DNA of 39,317 bases from a virus. The notes under the pieces are model-generated. The model had not been told where the DNA came from. It saw nothing but the letters and a program-made list of their open reading frames with translations, and made no database searches. The translations under genes and the position numbers were made by a program. The DNA is taken from the IMG/VR virus record IMGVR_UViG_3300050010_000571, positions 1 to 39,317 of that record. One strand, 5' to 3'. Below are positions 1 through 7,280 of the stretch, piece by piece. How positions within the stretch are numbered: position 1 is the stretch's first letter; every line of letters begins with the position of its first letter.

Positions 1-289
1 CATTTGGGCCTGTAATGGTAGTTTTAATCCAAAAAGAAAGCGAAAATGTATTTATATTTCCGCCTAATGAAAGGGTAGGTATAGATAGTAAATTGCCATT
101 AAATTTAAGAGCACTACCATCTCCGCCAGCAGCAAAAGTCTGACCATCCAATGTAATATTATTTTGCCCGCTATCGTTAGAATAATCCCTCACAATATTT
201 CCACCCCTTTCGTTAAAGGACCAGTATGCTATTAGTCCGTCGGAAATAATCAGTGGGTTTTGCGCAATTGATATTAGTGCAGGGTTCAT
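1..289 (-). CDS. LamG/concanavalin-like protein, N-terminal part (runs off the left edge)
   Basis: The minus strand reads an open frame from ATG at 289 to the window edge, about 96 residues. It contains GLIAYWSFNE near residue 18 followed by an SFWIKT-type strand, the usual opening of LamG/jelly-roll lectin folds (AYWsFdE, then fSlsfWvk). Such domains occur in phage tail fibres and virion decorations that bind glycans. The 3' end is missing, so the full architecture is unknown. A terminator at 351-381 lies just upstream, so it is transcribed separately from the genes to its right. No good Shine-Dalgarno is visible. Confidence 0.6.
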   Translation of the reverse strand, partial: MNPALISIAQNPLIISDGLIAYWSFNERGGNIVRDYSNDSGQNNITLDGQTFAAGGDGSALKFNGNLLSIPTLSLGGNINTFSLSFWIKTTITGPN

Positions 290-350
290 AAAGCTAGGAT
301 ATAACCATATTTTTTATACTTTCTACCTTAATTTACACTATTTTAATAGA

Positions 351-381
351 AAAATCCCCAATCTTTCGACTGGGGACTTTT
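351..381 (-). terminator. Rho-independent terminator
   Basis: A stem TCCCCA/TGGGGA encloses a short loop; on the minus strand a run of five T follows. It lies between the small gene at 425-589 and the LamG-like gene and would end the upstream minus-strand operon. Confidence 0.75.
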
Positions 382-424
382 GGGTATCGGCTATTTTTTA
401 ATTTTATTAAAACTTGGCATGGCC

Positions 425-589
425 CTAAGACCTTTTGAAACTCATGGATTTAATTCTGTACCATTCGTCATCCGTTAATTTTTTACCCAGAGCAACTTCT
501 TGACGATTACGTTCAACACGGTCAGCTTCAATCATCTTCTGATTGAGTTTAAACTTTTGTGGACGTTTAAGTAGGTAGGTGAATACCAT
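425..589 (-). CDS. Small basic hypothetical protein, 54 aa
   Basis: ATG at 589 sits 1 nt after the TAA of the upstream gene (593-591), so it is translationally coupled. The product is lysine/arginine rich with an N-terminal MVFTYLLKRP and a polar middle, ending before the terminator at 351-381. No signal peptide or membrane segment is visible. Tight coupling and the following terminator support a real last gene of an operon. The family is not recognised. Confidence 0.5.
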   Translation of the reverse strand: MVFTYLLKRPQKFKLNQKMIEADRVERNRQEVALGKKLTDDEWYRIKSMSFKRS

Positions 590-590
590 A

Positions 591-1109
591 TTATTTCAGG
601 TCTTTGGGCCAAATTTCCTCAGCCACATCAATTATGTCTGACATCCTGACCATACTAAGCAAATCACTTCGGCCTTTTCTCTGGTAGCCACGGTACAAAG
701 CTTCTTCGGAAAATCTTACCAAAGGAAACAACTTGCATTTTTCTTCGGCCATTTTGACGAGGGCAGACCTTTCAACGATCACGAAGTCCAACTCTCTTTC
801 AAATGCCATGTAATCAGCATTCCCATATAGCCAACCTCGATCTCCCATAACGTTTGAGAACTCTACCCAAATGGTATCATCCGTGACTCTTAAATCAGAA
901 CGACGGACTTTCTTTCGAGACTTGACTTCATATTTCAGGGCTGGTTTATCATTACGTTTAAGAATAAAGTCAATATGAGTGAGTTGACCGTCTATTCGAG
1001 CTTCGTCTACGTCGCCCAATTTGACTAAAAGTTTTTTGAAAAGAGTCTCTGCATTTTCGCCCATTGTGGAACACTCACCAGTACGATCGTAACGATTCCT
1101 GTAATACAT
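591..1109 (-). CDS. Possible PD-(D/E)xK nuclease-fold protein, 172 aa
   Basis: A mixed alpha/beta protein with THIDFILKR near residue 44 followed by KYEVKSRKK near residue 58. The spaced D...ExK pattern is what PD-(D/E)xK restriction-type nucleases carry (D in the second strand, ExK in the third), so a nuclease-like fold is plausible. A second Met (MGENAE, residue 16) could be the true start. Its short distance from the small gene at 425-589 suggests one transcript. The family is not securely recognised; with only two motif elements visible, catalysis is an inference. Confidence 0.45.
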   Translation of the reverse strand: MYYRNRYDRTGECSTMGENAETLFKKLLVKLGDVDEARIDGQLTHIDFILKRNDKPALKYEVKSRKKVRRSDLRVTDDTIWVEFSNVMGDRGWLYGNADYMAFERELDFVIVERSALVKMAEEKCKLFPLVRFSEEALYRGYQRKGRSDLLSMVRMSDIIDVAEEIWPKDLK

Positions 1110-1135
1110 ACAGGAATGACAACTAATTGAGAGTT

Positions 1136-1669
1136 TTATTCAACAGGGGGCACGTCGGGAACATCCAAAGTATCATTGTTAATGTTCTTTTTAAACTTGA
1201 CTTTCCTGGTCTTCTTGGGGCGCTTTGGCTTTGGTAACAAATCTTTCACGGCGGCCCGCAATGAGGCAACGGAATCAGGATTTGCCGCAGCCTCCTTTTC
1301 CAGCATGGCCACTTTGTCAATGAAGATTCGGGCCATTTTCGTGGCTTCCGCATAGAAACCCTGATTTGCCAAAATCTCATGGGTAAAACAAATGATACTG
1401 AAACGCGTGTCAACAGGACTGGTCCCCTTCAAATGCACCACCATAGTTTCCCCCAAGTAGGGTATATTTTCTCCCGAATCCAAAATAACAAAGAGTTCTT
1501 GCGAGAAACCCTTAAATACCATCAAAGCCTTGGAGGCGGCTTCATGAGCTTGAATCTCATTGGTAAACTGGACATTGTAGGCATCCAGAGGGATATCTAT
1601 CTGCCAATTAGTTCCGTGAACTGTCCAAATTTTTTCGTCTATTTGTCCGTTGATGATATTTGCACTCAT
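1136..1669 (-). CDS. Hypothetical protein with basic C-terminal tail, 177 aa
   Basis: An intact 177-residue frame between two minus-strand genes. The first 140 residues look globular, with alternating hydrophobic strands and a helix rich in Ala/Glu. Residues 148-165 are strongly basic (KPKRPKKTRKVKFKK), followed by an acidic/proline tail (DVPDVPPVE). Such a tail may contact nucleic acid, but this is inference. No signal peptide or TM segment. It is one of a run of unassigned phage genes. Confidence 0.6.
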   Translation of the reverse strand: MSANIINGQIDEKIWTVHGTNWQIDIPLDAYNVQFTNEIQAHEAASKALMVFKGFSQELFVILDSGENIPYLGETMVVHLKGTSPVDTRFSIICFTHEILANQGFYAEATKMARIFIDKVAMLEKEAAANPDSVASLRAAVKDLLPKPKRPKKTRKVKFKKNINNDTLDVPDVPPVE

Positions 1670-1690
1670 AAATTTTATTATTTGTATAAG

Positions 1691-1933
1691 TCAGGAAATT
1701 TTTTTTAGATTACCCCATTGTTCAGCCATGGCATTTGCTATACCATCAAATGTTTTTGATCGTTCCTTGGACCGATCACTACTCGGACCCATGCGAAAGA
1801 TTCTTTGTTCCCTGTCTGGAACTATATTTGTTGGATTTAATTTTGGCAATCCTTTCAACCATAAGCATGTCGCTTTTGTCTCGCCATGACCAAACTGCCA
1901 TGGTTGGATTATTTGATCTGGTTTTCGATATAA
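1691..1933 (-). pseudogene. C-terminal remnant of a phage methyltransferase-associated protein
   Basis: The frame has no usable start codon and opens directly after an in-frame TGA at 1934-1936. It encodes QPWQFGHGETKATCLWLKG, then a PTNIV strand, an EQRIFRMGPSSDR segment and a FDGIANAMAEQWG end. From memory this is the C-terminal block of a widespread phage protein often annotated as cytosine-methyltransferase-like. The N-terminal half with the usual PPCTYL motif is absent, so this looks like a 5'-truncated gene. A stop or frameshift upstream could also explain it. Confidence 0.55.
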
Positions 1934-1961
1934 TCATGTCTCATTCTCTCTTTCAACTTAT

Positions 1962-2108
1962 TCAATTCTCCGTAAGTTCGTCTAGTTCAGTCTGAGCGAC
2001 ATCCGCCTGGGTTGTTTCAGGTTTCACAATTGAAAAGTCCACTTCTGAATCGCTCCAGGCAGAAACGAAAGTCCCGTCATCATCAACAAGTAGTACGATT
2101 TTTGTCAT
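1962..2108 (-). CDS. Small acidic hypothetical protein, 48 aa
   Basis: ATG at 2108 overlaps the TGA of the upstream gene in an ATGA arrangement (2105-2108), the commonest junction in this genome. The product is acidic, beginning MTKIVLLVDDDG and ending ELDELTEN. The overlap and normal codon use support a real gene despite its size. Function unknown. Confidence 0.55.
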   Translation of the reverse strand: MTKIVLLVDDDGTFVSAWSDSEVDFSIVKPETTQADVAQTELDELTEN

Positions 2109-2554
2109 AATTTTTTTAAAATATTTTTCTTGATCCTGCGGACGGGTTTAGTTTTAATGGCGAATAAACGTTTGAGATAAAGTAGATGTTGAATCACTCT
2201 CTCATAAATAGTGTCCTTTATTTGTGGTTGAGTGTCCAGAATAGCTTTCAGGTGAGCTACGTTGCAATCGTACAACAGAACATAGGTGAGTGGTTCGTCA
2301 CCATTTTTTCCACGAGTACCCCAAAGTAATTTGGCAACGCACTCGTTGAAGTCACTTTTCATAGTGTCCAAATTCCATTCCTCATATCCATCCAAATGCG
2401 TGGTAAAGCAGCGACGAATATATGATCGCCCACCATCAACGGCAACCATCTTTCCATTGGGCATTTCCATACTTTGAAAGTCATGCGAATGTGTGGAAAC
2501 CAAATAAACTGGTTTCTTGGTGCATGTCACTTTGACGGCATTTTGAATAATCAT
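2105..2554 (-). CDS. Hypothetical phage protein, 149 aa
   Basis: A TTG at 2566 opens the longer frame, but a promoter (2566-2594) overlaps it, so ATG at 2554 is the better start; AAGGAT just before it resembles a weak ribosome site. The N-terminal third has STHSHDF and DGGRSYIRR motifs seen in small unassigned phage proteins; the C-terminus is helical and basic. It overlaps the following 48-aa gene by ATGA. Function not recognised. Confidence 0.6.
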   Translation of the reverse strand: MIIQNAVKVTCTKKPVYLVSTHSHDFQSMEMPNGKMVAVDGGRSYIRRCFTTHLDGYEEWNLDTMKSDFNECVAKLLWGTRGKNGDEPLTYVLLYDCNVAHLKAILDTQPQIKDTIYERVIQHLLYLKRLFAIKTKPVRRIKKNILKKL

Positions 2555-2565
2555 ATCCTTGTCCA

Positions 2566-2594
2566 ACTTTACAAAGGCTTTGAGCGCATGTCAA
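2566..2594 (-). promoter_or_regulatory. Sigma70-like promoter for the 2105-2554 gene
   Basis: Minus strand TTGACA (2594-2589), 17-nt spacer, TAAAGT (2571-2566). The start codon at 2554 lies 11 nt further on, giving a leader of only a few bases. The -35 box lies inside the end of the upstream gene. Confidence 0.65.
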
Positions 2595-2983
2595 GTCTGA
2601 TAAAATTCTTTTTTAGCTCTTTCTTTGGCCTGCTCAAACCCATCACAAGTAGATGTGGGTTGGGCGGCTTCGCCCCTAATTACCCGTCTAGCCAAAGGCA
2701 TGAATCTCCCAATAAAATCCTCCGAACGGCAATAATCAGCCTGTTCCTTTGATTCGCAAACCACCAAATTAGACGCAATTTCCCATTTTCGTCCACCACA
2801 TCTCCACAGAATATATCTGTTTTGCCAGGCATGGTAAAGCTCGGAATCATCAACCTTATTTTTATACAAACCACACATGATTCTATCTTGCATTCCTAAT
2901 ACACTATAAACAGAACAATATTTACAGTGGATACAAAGTTTCTTATCTATCTGGGATTTTTCGACGAATAATTTATTAGTCAT
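2591..2983 (-). CDS. Cysteine-rich, probably zinc-binding hypothetical protein, 130 aa
   Basis: The N-terminus carries CIHCKYC (residues 17-23) and further cysteines at CGLYKN, WRCGG and VVCES, suggesting one or two metal sites. The C-terminus is helical and charged (FEQAKERAKKEF). No catalytic motif is recognised. The frame is complete, and its last codons host the -35 element of the next gene. Function unknown. Confidence 0.6.
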   Translation of the reverse strand: MTNKLFVEKSQIDKKLCIHCKYCSVYSVLGMQDRIMCGLYKNKVDDSELYHAWQNRYILWRCGGRKWEIASNLVVCESKEQADYCRSEDFIGRFMPLARRVIRGEAAQPTSTCDGFEQAKERAKKEFYQT

Positions 2984-3071
2984 AGTTTTATTTGTTTATG
3001 TTAAAATATCTATTCACTGTATTTTCGAGAATCCGAACAAGTTGCGGAGAATTGTGGAAAATTGTGGAAAA

Positions 3072-3674
3072 CTAAATCCCGCTTGACCCAAATCCACCAG
3101 AACCTCTTGTACTATTAGGCAGCATATCCACCAACTCAAAATCAATGCGAGTATTTTGCTCTGGCTTGATTTGTACGATTTTGTCTCCTTGATTGTAAAT
3201 TGTATCAGGATTGACAATACCATAAATTTTTGTTCCGCCAGATTCGGCAATACTAACCAAATCTTCTGGTTGAAAGTAGTATTTAAATTTTACAAAAATT
3301 TGCCCCCTATATCCCGCGTCAATAGTACCAACACTATTTGCTAAAATTAATTGATACTTTGAAATCGAAGAACGAGGATACAATAATGTATGATAATGAA
3401 TAAAAGTGCTCGGACGGTCTTGCCCACCATCGGTCAGATCAGCATTATTAATTTCCTGTACTTCGGGGGCCACAAACAAATTAGTCCCATATTCAATATA
3501 ATCCACGCGACTCCAGGCGGTTCTTAAATCATAGGGGATAATAAGTTGATTACCAACGATCTTTGGCGGCGTTGTGGCCAAAATGTCATAGGCCGCATCA
3601 GGATAATCAGATTGATCATTATTAGCCTTTTTTGGAAGCTGCAACTCGGGCATCCGTTTAACGTATAATTTCAT
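3072..3674 (-). CDS. dut: dUTPase (trimeric dUTP diphosphatase)
   Basis: Hydrolyses dUTP to dUMP and pyrophosphate, keeping uracil out of DNA and feeding thymidylate synthase. Motif-1-like AAYDILA (about residue 28), motif 2 PRSSISK (about 100), motif 3 with GTIDAGYRGQI (about 115), GDKIVQI motif 4 and the glycine-rich C-terminal arm TRGSGGFGSSG (motif 5, which closes over the active site) are all present. At 200 aa it is longer than minimal dUTPases (about 150), with an insertion between motifs 1 and 2. It is next to thyA on the same strand, the logical next step of the dTMP pathway. Confidence 0.9.
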   Translation of the reverse strand: MKLYVKRMPELQLPKKANNDQSDYPDAAYDILATTPPKIVGNQLIIPYDLRTAWSRVDYIEYGTNLFVAPEVQEINNADLTDGGQDRPSTFIHYHTLLYPRSSISKYQLILANSVGTIDAGYRGQIFVKFKYYFQPEDLVSIAESGGTKIYGIVNPDTIYNQGDKIVQIKPEQNTRIDFELVDMLPNSTRGSGGFGSSGI

Positions 3675-3699
3675 AAATTTATTAGAAGTATCGTTACAA

Positions 3700-4812
3700 T
3701 TAAACCGCGACCTCAGCTTTAATTGCTGGATGACTTTGATAATTCAAAATCTCAATATCTTGATATTTGAAGTCAAATAGGTTCTTAATCTCTGGATTTA
3801 ACTTTAGTGTGGGCAATTCCATTGGAGTTCGGGACTTTTGTAATTTAATCTGTTCGACATGATTCTCATAAAGATGAAGGTCAGTAAAAGATACTAATAG
3901 TTCCCCAACAAACATATTCACAGATTGAGCTACCATACTAGTCAATAACGCATATGAAGCTATATTAAACGGAAGTCCCAAGAAAATATCAGTTGAACGC
4001 ATATTCACGTGACAGTTTAAACGTCGTTTTGATACGCCGAACTTATCCGCTAATTGATTCACATCATCATCATCATTCCAAATATCATCATCATTCCAAA
4101 TATCATTACGAAATTTATAATAATCTTCTGGATGGTTTTCCATCCAGAAATCAAATCTTTCTCTTAGTGTAAGTTCCTCAGTATGAAATTGAAAACAGAA
4201 ATGACAAGGAGGAAGATTACAAAAATCTACATGATATGGATGCCACGAAACAACTAACATTCTCCTATCATCAGGATTGATCTTCAAAGTATTAATTACT
4301 TTGGCCAGTTGGTCTACATGACCTTGAGCTATTTGAATAGGTTGTTTTTCACTATGAAGATATTGATTGGAATTAATGGCATCAGTGTTAAAGTAAGGAA
4401 AAGCTCTCCACATACCACCATACGTACCAGTTCCAAGTTCACCATAATATTTTGCGAATTCAGGACTATTTTTAATTTCCTCTATAAAAGCGTTTTGATG
4501 AAAATAAATAGTTCCTTTTTTAGACATTGTATCTTTATATCTCTTATACGCCCATTCATCCCAAATATGCACGTCATTATCAACGAGATATTTGATGTTT
4601 GTCGAACCACTTAAAAACCACAGAAGTTCATGCGTGATGGCCTTCATGAAGACTTTCTTAGTTGTCAGGAGCGGAAACCCTTCGCTCAAATCAAAACGTA
4701 TCTGTGCGCCAAATACGCCAAACGTATCAACACCTGTGCGGTTCTTCTTACGACGACCCTTGGTGAGGACTAAATCAACCAAACGTAGATATTCTGAGTC
4801 AATGTTATTCAT
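3700..4812 (-). CDS. thyA: Thymidylate synthase with internal insertions, 370 aa
   Basis: Converts dUMP to dTMP with methylene-tetrahydrofolate. Visible: N-terminal [22 protein letters not shown], the folate/dUMP loop [10 protein letters not shown], the nucleophile in [10 protein letters not shown] (Cys203), the [14 protein letters not shown] helix and the C-terminal [10 protein letters not shown]. It is about 100 residues longer than typical ThyA (264-290 aa): one insertion lies before GTYGG, and another of roughly 50 residues follows the catalytic segment and contains the duplicated unit DIWNDD. The start overlaps the end of the 4805-4990 gene. Function is secure; the role of the insertions is unknown. 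Confidence 0.95.
   Translation of the reverse strand: MNNIDSEYLRLVDLVLTKGRRKKNRTGVDTFGVFGAQIRFDLSEGFPLLTTKKVFMKAITHELLWFLSGSTNIKYLVDNDVHIWDEWAYKRYKDTMSKKGTIYFHQNAFIEEIKNSPEFAKYYGELGTGTYGGMWRAFPYFNTDAINSNQYLHSEKQPIQIAQGHVDQLAKVINTLKINPDDRRMLVVSWHPYHVDFCNLPPCHFCFQFHTEELTLRERFDFWMENHPEDYYKFRNDIWNDDDIWNDDDDVNQLADKFGVSKRRLNCHVNMRSTDIFLGLPFNIASYALLTSMVAQSVNMFVGELLVSFTDLHLYENHVEQIKLQKSRTPMELPTLKLNPEIKNLFDFKYQDIEILNYQSHPAIKAEVAV
4065..4108 (-). repeat. Short tandem repeat inside thyA
   Basis: Two adjacent copies of an 18-bp unit (core atcatcatcattccaaat) encode consecutive DIWNDD units. It sits in the insertion after the catalytic cysteine and is a likely site of length variation by slippage. Confidence 0.7.
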
Positions 4813-4990
4813 GAGTAGAACTTATTTCTAATGCGGAGGCTGGATAAATTTGAACCGAACCTTTTTCAGTAGAAGACTCAACGGCATATCCTTCGAGAGT
4901 TAAGGTTGTGCTGTATTCTCCGACCACAATACCACTCCATTGAGCGCCTTTAATTTTGCGAACTTTATCGCCACGTTTAAATTTCGACAT
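4805..4990 (-). CDS. Small KOW/SH3-like protein, 61 aa
   Basis: The longer frame starts at 5005, but a promoter at 4996-5024 places the start at ATG 4990 ([10 protein letters not shown]). The sequence [12 protein letters not shown], then GIVVGEY and VYP-type strands, fits a small KOW/SH3-like barrel as seen in NusG-type or plasmid/phage nucleic-acid binding proteins. It overlaps the thyA start by a few bases, suggesting coupled translation. The fold is inferred from pattern only; function unknown. Confidence 0.6.
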   Translation of the reverse strand: MSKFKRGDKVRKIKGAQWSGIVVGEYSTTLTLEGYAVESSTEKGSVQIYPASALEISSTHE

Positions 4991-4995
4991 GGCAA

Positions 4996-5024
4996 ATGAT
5001 AACACGAGTTTGGGTATTCGTCAA
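4996..5024 (-). promoter_or_regulatory. Sigma70-like promoter, leaderless geometry
   Basis: TTGACG (5024-5019), 17-nt spacer, TATCAT (5001-4996), then only 5 nt before ATG at 4990. The transcript should begin at or within a few bases of the start codon, and would carry the KOW gene and thyA. Confidence 0.75.
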
Positions 5025-5062
5025 CAAAAAAAGCCGCCTGAGAGTTTCCTCCCAAGCGGCTC
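5025..5062 (-). terminator. Strong Rho-independent terminator after the outer-membrane protein gene
   Basis: On the minus strand AGCCGC pairs with GCGGCT around a second stem (TTGGGAG/CTCTCAG, GAAA loop), followed by seven T. It directly precedes the next promoter and isolates the two transcripts. Confidence 0.9.
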
Positions 5063-5075
5063 TGCGACCCCACAA

Positions 5076-5597
5076 TTAGAATACCAACTTGAATCCACCG
5101 ACAACCTGACTGGCACCCTTGTCGTACTCTTGGAAGCTGGGTATAACGTATTGATACTCCACAAAGGTTCCCAAATAATGGGTAAAACGGAATTCAACAC
5201 CACCCTTGGCGAGCGGACTAAAGTCAACGTTCTTCCAGGCGAAATCAGTTCCGAGACCCAGATAAGGGGCAAAACCAAACTGCTTCCCCACAGTGATGGG
5301 TAAACGAACCAAACCATCAAGAGTCACATCTTTAACAGCAACTCCCTCGGTATTGTAAAAGGGCAATGAACCCTCGACACCGATGTACTTGTTGAAGTAG
5401 TAACCGAGACCAACAGCGGCATTAATATCATACGCGCCATTCAACTTCGCATAACCCTTCAACTGGTATGCAGTTGAAGCGTTAACCGAAAATTCATGAC
5501 CCGTGAATAGGGATGCCGAATTTGTATCACTAGCCACTGCGCTTGAAACGACGAGTGCTAGAGCCAATACCGTACCAATGAATAAACTTTTCATCAT
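5076..5597 (-). CDS. Outer-membrane beta-barrel protein with signal peptide, 173 aa
   Basis: The N-terminus MMKSLFIGTVLALALVVSSA followed by VASD is a clear Sec signal peptide. The mature part is made of amphipathic strands alternating with glycine/aromatic turns and ends in a terminal Phe (GGFKLVF), the C-terminal signature used by the BAM machinery. Length and strand count fit an eight-stranded barrel of the OmpA/OmpW/Lom kind. In a phage genome such a protein may alter the host surface during infection, e.g. block superinfection (inference). It has its own promoter (5604-5632) and terminator (5025-5062). Confidence 0.75.
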   Translation of the reverse strand: MMKSLFIGTVLALALVVSSAVASDTNSASLFTGHEFSVNASTAYQLKGYAKLNGAYDINAAVGLGYYFNKYIGVEGSLPFYNTEGVAVKDVTLDGLVRLPITVGKQFGFAPYLGLGTDFAWKNVDFSPLAKGGVEFRFTHYLGTFVEYQYVIPSFQEYDKGASQVVGGFKLVF

Positions 5598-5603
5598 ATT
5601 TAA

Positions 5604-5632
5604 ATGTTAGCGTGAACTTGTGATTTTGTCAA
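5604..5632 (-). promoter_or_regulatory. Sigma70-like promoter of the outer-membrane protein gene
   Basis: TTGACA (5632-5627), 17-nt spacer, TAACAT (5609-5604), 6 nt, then ATG ATG at 5597/5594. Leaderless or nearly so. Confidence 0.8.
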
Positions 5633-5738
5633 GTTCTTTTGAAGTTTCTGGTATTAGATAAACTGAATTAGCCCCGATCTTTCTACCATCCTCATACTTA
5701 CACTTAAATCTTACGTTCTGCCATACAAATAGTGTCAT
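5607..5738 (-). CDS. Possible small overlapping protein, 43 aa
   Basis: An ATG at 5738 opens a 43-codon frame that overlaps the 3' end of the methyltransferase-like gene and ends in the promoter of the next gene. It reads MTLFVWQNVRFKCKYEDGRK at its start and has plausible composition, but nothing else proves expression. It may be only a chance frame. Confidence 0.3.
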   Translation of the reverse strand: MTLFVWQNVRFKCKYEDGRKIGANSVYLIPETSKELDKITSSR

Positions 5739-6246
5739 AATGGCTTCTGCTGTGACAACAAAGCATGATTTCCTCAATCTCATATCCGCGTTCGATACCC
5801 ATACCGACACTATTCCAACCAAAACTCAAAACAACACCATTAGGTTTGAGTAGCTTGTCAGCCGTATTACGAATCTCTTTATAGAATGTCCCGATCTGAG
5901 TAGTCTGTTGAGTAACAGGTATTCCAAGAGCTTTGTAACACTCTGAAATTTGGCGAGCCGTCCGAGGCATATCCAAAATAACTAAATCAATAGGAACAGG
6001 GTTGGAGATTTCTGTTTGTTGTTTAACAAAAAAATTTAAAAACACCAAAGCATCCAAATGATATTTGGCCTTCGTATTTGGATTAATATCATTGCGATAA
6101 GTCGCCCACTCACAATTCCTTGCAAATGGGTCAACACTATATCTGGACTTATCCAAGTATCTTTTGACAAACTCCCCAATAGGTTTCACGCTAAAGGTGT
6201 CCGATGATGGCCTTGTACAAATTCTGGAAAACTTAGGTTCTTTCAT
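5704..6246 (-). CDS. Methyltransferase-like protein with altered catalytic motif, 180 aa
   Basis: VDPFARNCEWATYRNDINPN (from about residue 38) and the C-terminal VVLSFGWNSVGMGI block match, from memory, a common phage family annotated as adenine-specific DNA methyltransferase. In that family a DPPYSPRQ segment provides motif IV (DPPY); here the same place reads DMPRTARQ. Loss of the PPY residues that stack the target adenine suggests an inactive enzyme or a changed activity. The start overlaps the previous gene by ATGA-type junction (6243-6246). Confidence 0.65.
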   Translation of the reverse strand: MKEPKFSRICTRPSSDTFSVKPIGEFVKRYLDKSRYSVDPFARNCEWATYRNDINPNTKAKYHLDALVFLNFFVKQQTEISNPVPIDLVILDMPRTARQISECYKALGIPVTQQTTQIGTFYKEIRNTADKLLKPNGVVLSFGWNSVGMGIERGYEIEEIMLCCHSRSHYDTICMAERKI

Positions 6247-6581
6247 ACAAGGTCGGGAAAATGTTTCTTAAGAAATTCTTGGTCTTTATCCAAAAGCTCC
6301 TTTTGTTCTTTTGCAAGACGTTGTTTGTCTTGGTTAAAAATAAGTTCACTTATTGCATTGCAAATCTCTTCTTGTTCCGAGAGATTTAACAAACTTCGAT
6401 CGTATCCAAAAAATCGAAGATTATTAAAAATACCCTTCTTTGTATAAGTGAGGGCATAAGAAAAACTTGGCGACTCTAATTTAAAATCATCCTCCGTACA
6501 AGAAAGGAATTTCTCTTCCCAGGCACCAGTTTCTAAATCTTTAAGAATTTTTTGGGCAATTTTACCAATTGAATTTTTCAT
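6243..6581 (-). CDS. Hypothetical protein, 112 aa
   Basis: The open frame begins at 6659, but that part lies inside the dCMP deaminase gene; ATG at 6581 (MKNSIGKIAQ) is the sensible start and overlaps the deaminase end by 20 nt. The product is charged with a C-terminal helix rich in Lys/Glu/Gln. No motif is recognised. The overlap on both sides supports one operon with the deaminase and the methyltransferase-like gene. Confidence 0.55.
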   Translation of the reverse strand: MKNSIGKIAQKILKDLETGAWEEKFLSCTEDDFKLESPSFSYALTYTKKGIFNNLRFFGYDRSLLNLSEQEEICNAISELIFNQDKQRLAKEQKELLDKDQEFLKKHFPDLV

Positions 6582-7002
6582 ATGAAAGCTTTGTTTGCAA
6601 CAGTTCGATTCCGAATTCCTTTGCAAGCTGTTTGGCCAAACCGTTGTCATAACCGTCAAGTTCTTTTCCGTAATAGACTTTTTTGACTCCTTTTTGAGCC
6701 AGTTTCACGATACAAGCCTTACAAGGCATGGCTGTAACAGCCATTAACTTGGCCTCACCAAATCTAATATTGTCCAGGGCATTCGCTTCTGCATGAATCA
6801 CTCGATCTCTACGAGCATCGCGATCAGACCAGTCAATATAAATCTTGGGTGGTGCGCCATTGTAGCCCAAAATTATTGAATTATCATGCTTGATGATAAC
6901 CGCGCCAACCTGTACATAAGGGTCCTCGCTCCGATACTCTGCAATGTCAAAGGCAAGCATTAAAGCTGTTTCTTCCCAAGATAGTCGTTTACGTTCGTTC
7001 AT
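6562..7002 (-). CDS. Deoxycytidylate (dCMP) deaminase
   Basis: Zinc-dependent deamination of dCMP to dUMP, the substrate of the thymidylate synthase encoded at 3700-4812. HAEANAL (about residue 70) gives the zinc His and the proton-shuttle Glu; AMPCKAC (about 91) gives the two zinc Cys in a PCxxC. The YNGAPPKI loop and upstream VGAVIIK strand are typical of ComEB/phage dCMP deaminases. Length (146 aa) is normal. The start overlaps the upstream gene by ATGA (6999-7002). Confidence 0.92.
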   Translation of the reverse strand: MNERKRLSWEETALMLAFDIAEYRSEDPYVQVGAVIIKHDNSIILGYNGAPPKIYIDWSDRDARRDRVIHAEANALDNIRFGEAKLMAVTAMPCKACIVKLAQKGVKKVYYGKELDGYDNGLAKQLAKEFGIELLQTKLSYEKFNW

Positions 7003-7253
7003 GTTTCAAATTTCTTTTTTAGTTCCAAGTACTTTGCAAATTCAGGGCCTTGTGATTTCATGATGTCTTTGACATAATATTCAAGAAAACTAGGTAGACG
7101 ATTCTCTAATCCAGCCTCAAAAGCATTTGCTATATCGAGCATTCTACTACAACCTCCGTCTCCTATTTCACCATCGAAAACAGCATTTTTTTCGGCATCT
7201 TTGGCGGCAGCACGATACCTTTGAAGGGCAGCTTTAATAATATCTCTAGTCAT
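6999..7253 (-). CDS. Small helical hypothetical protein, 84 aa
   Basis: Mostly helical and charged (ALQRYRAAAKDAEKNAVF, C-terminal YLELKKKFET) with one glycine-rich turn. It overlaps the dCMP deaminase start by ATGA, so it is in the same operon. No family is recognised. Confidence 0.55.
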   Translation of the reverse strand: MTRDIIKAALQRYRAAAKDAEKNAVFDGEIGDGGCSRMLDIANAFEAGLENRLPSFLEYYVKDIMKSQGPEFAKYLELKKKFET

Positions 7254-7280
7254 AAAAAATTCTGGACTACTGTTACATCA

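Noticed and set aside
1379-1995. Plus-strand open frames opposite 1136-1995
   Set aside because: They overlap minus-strand genes with better composition and motif support, and show no promoter or ribosome site.
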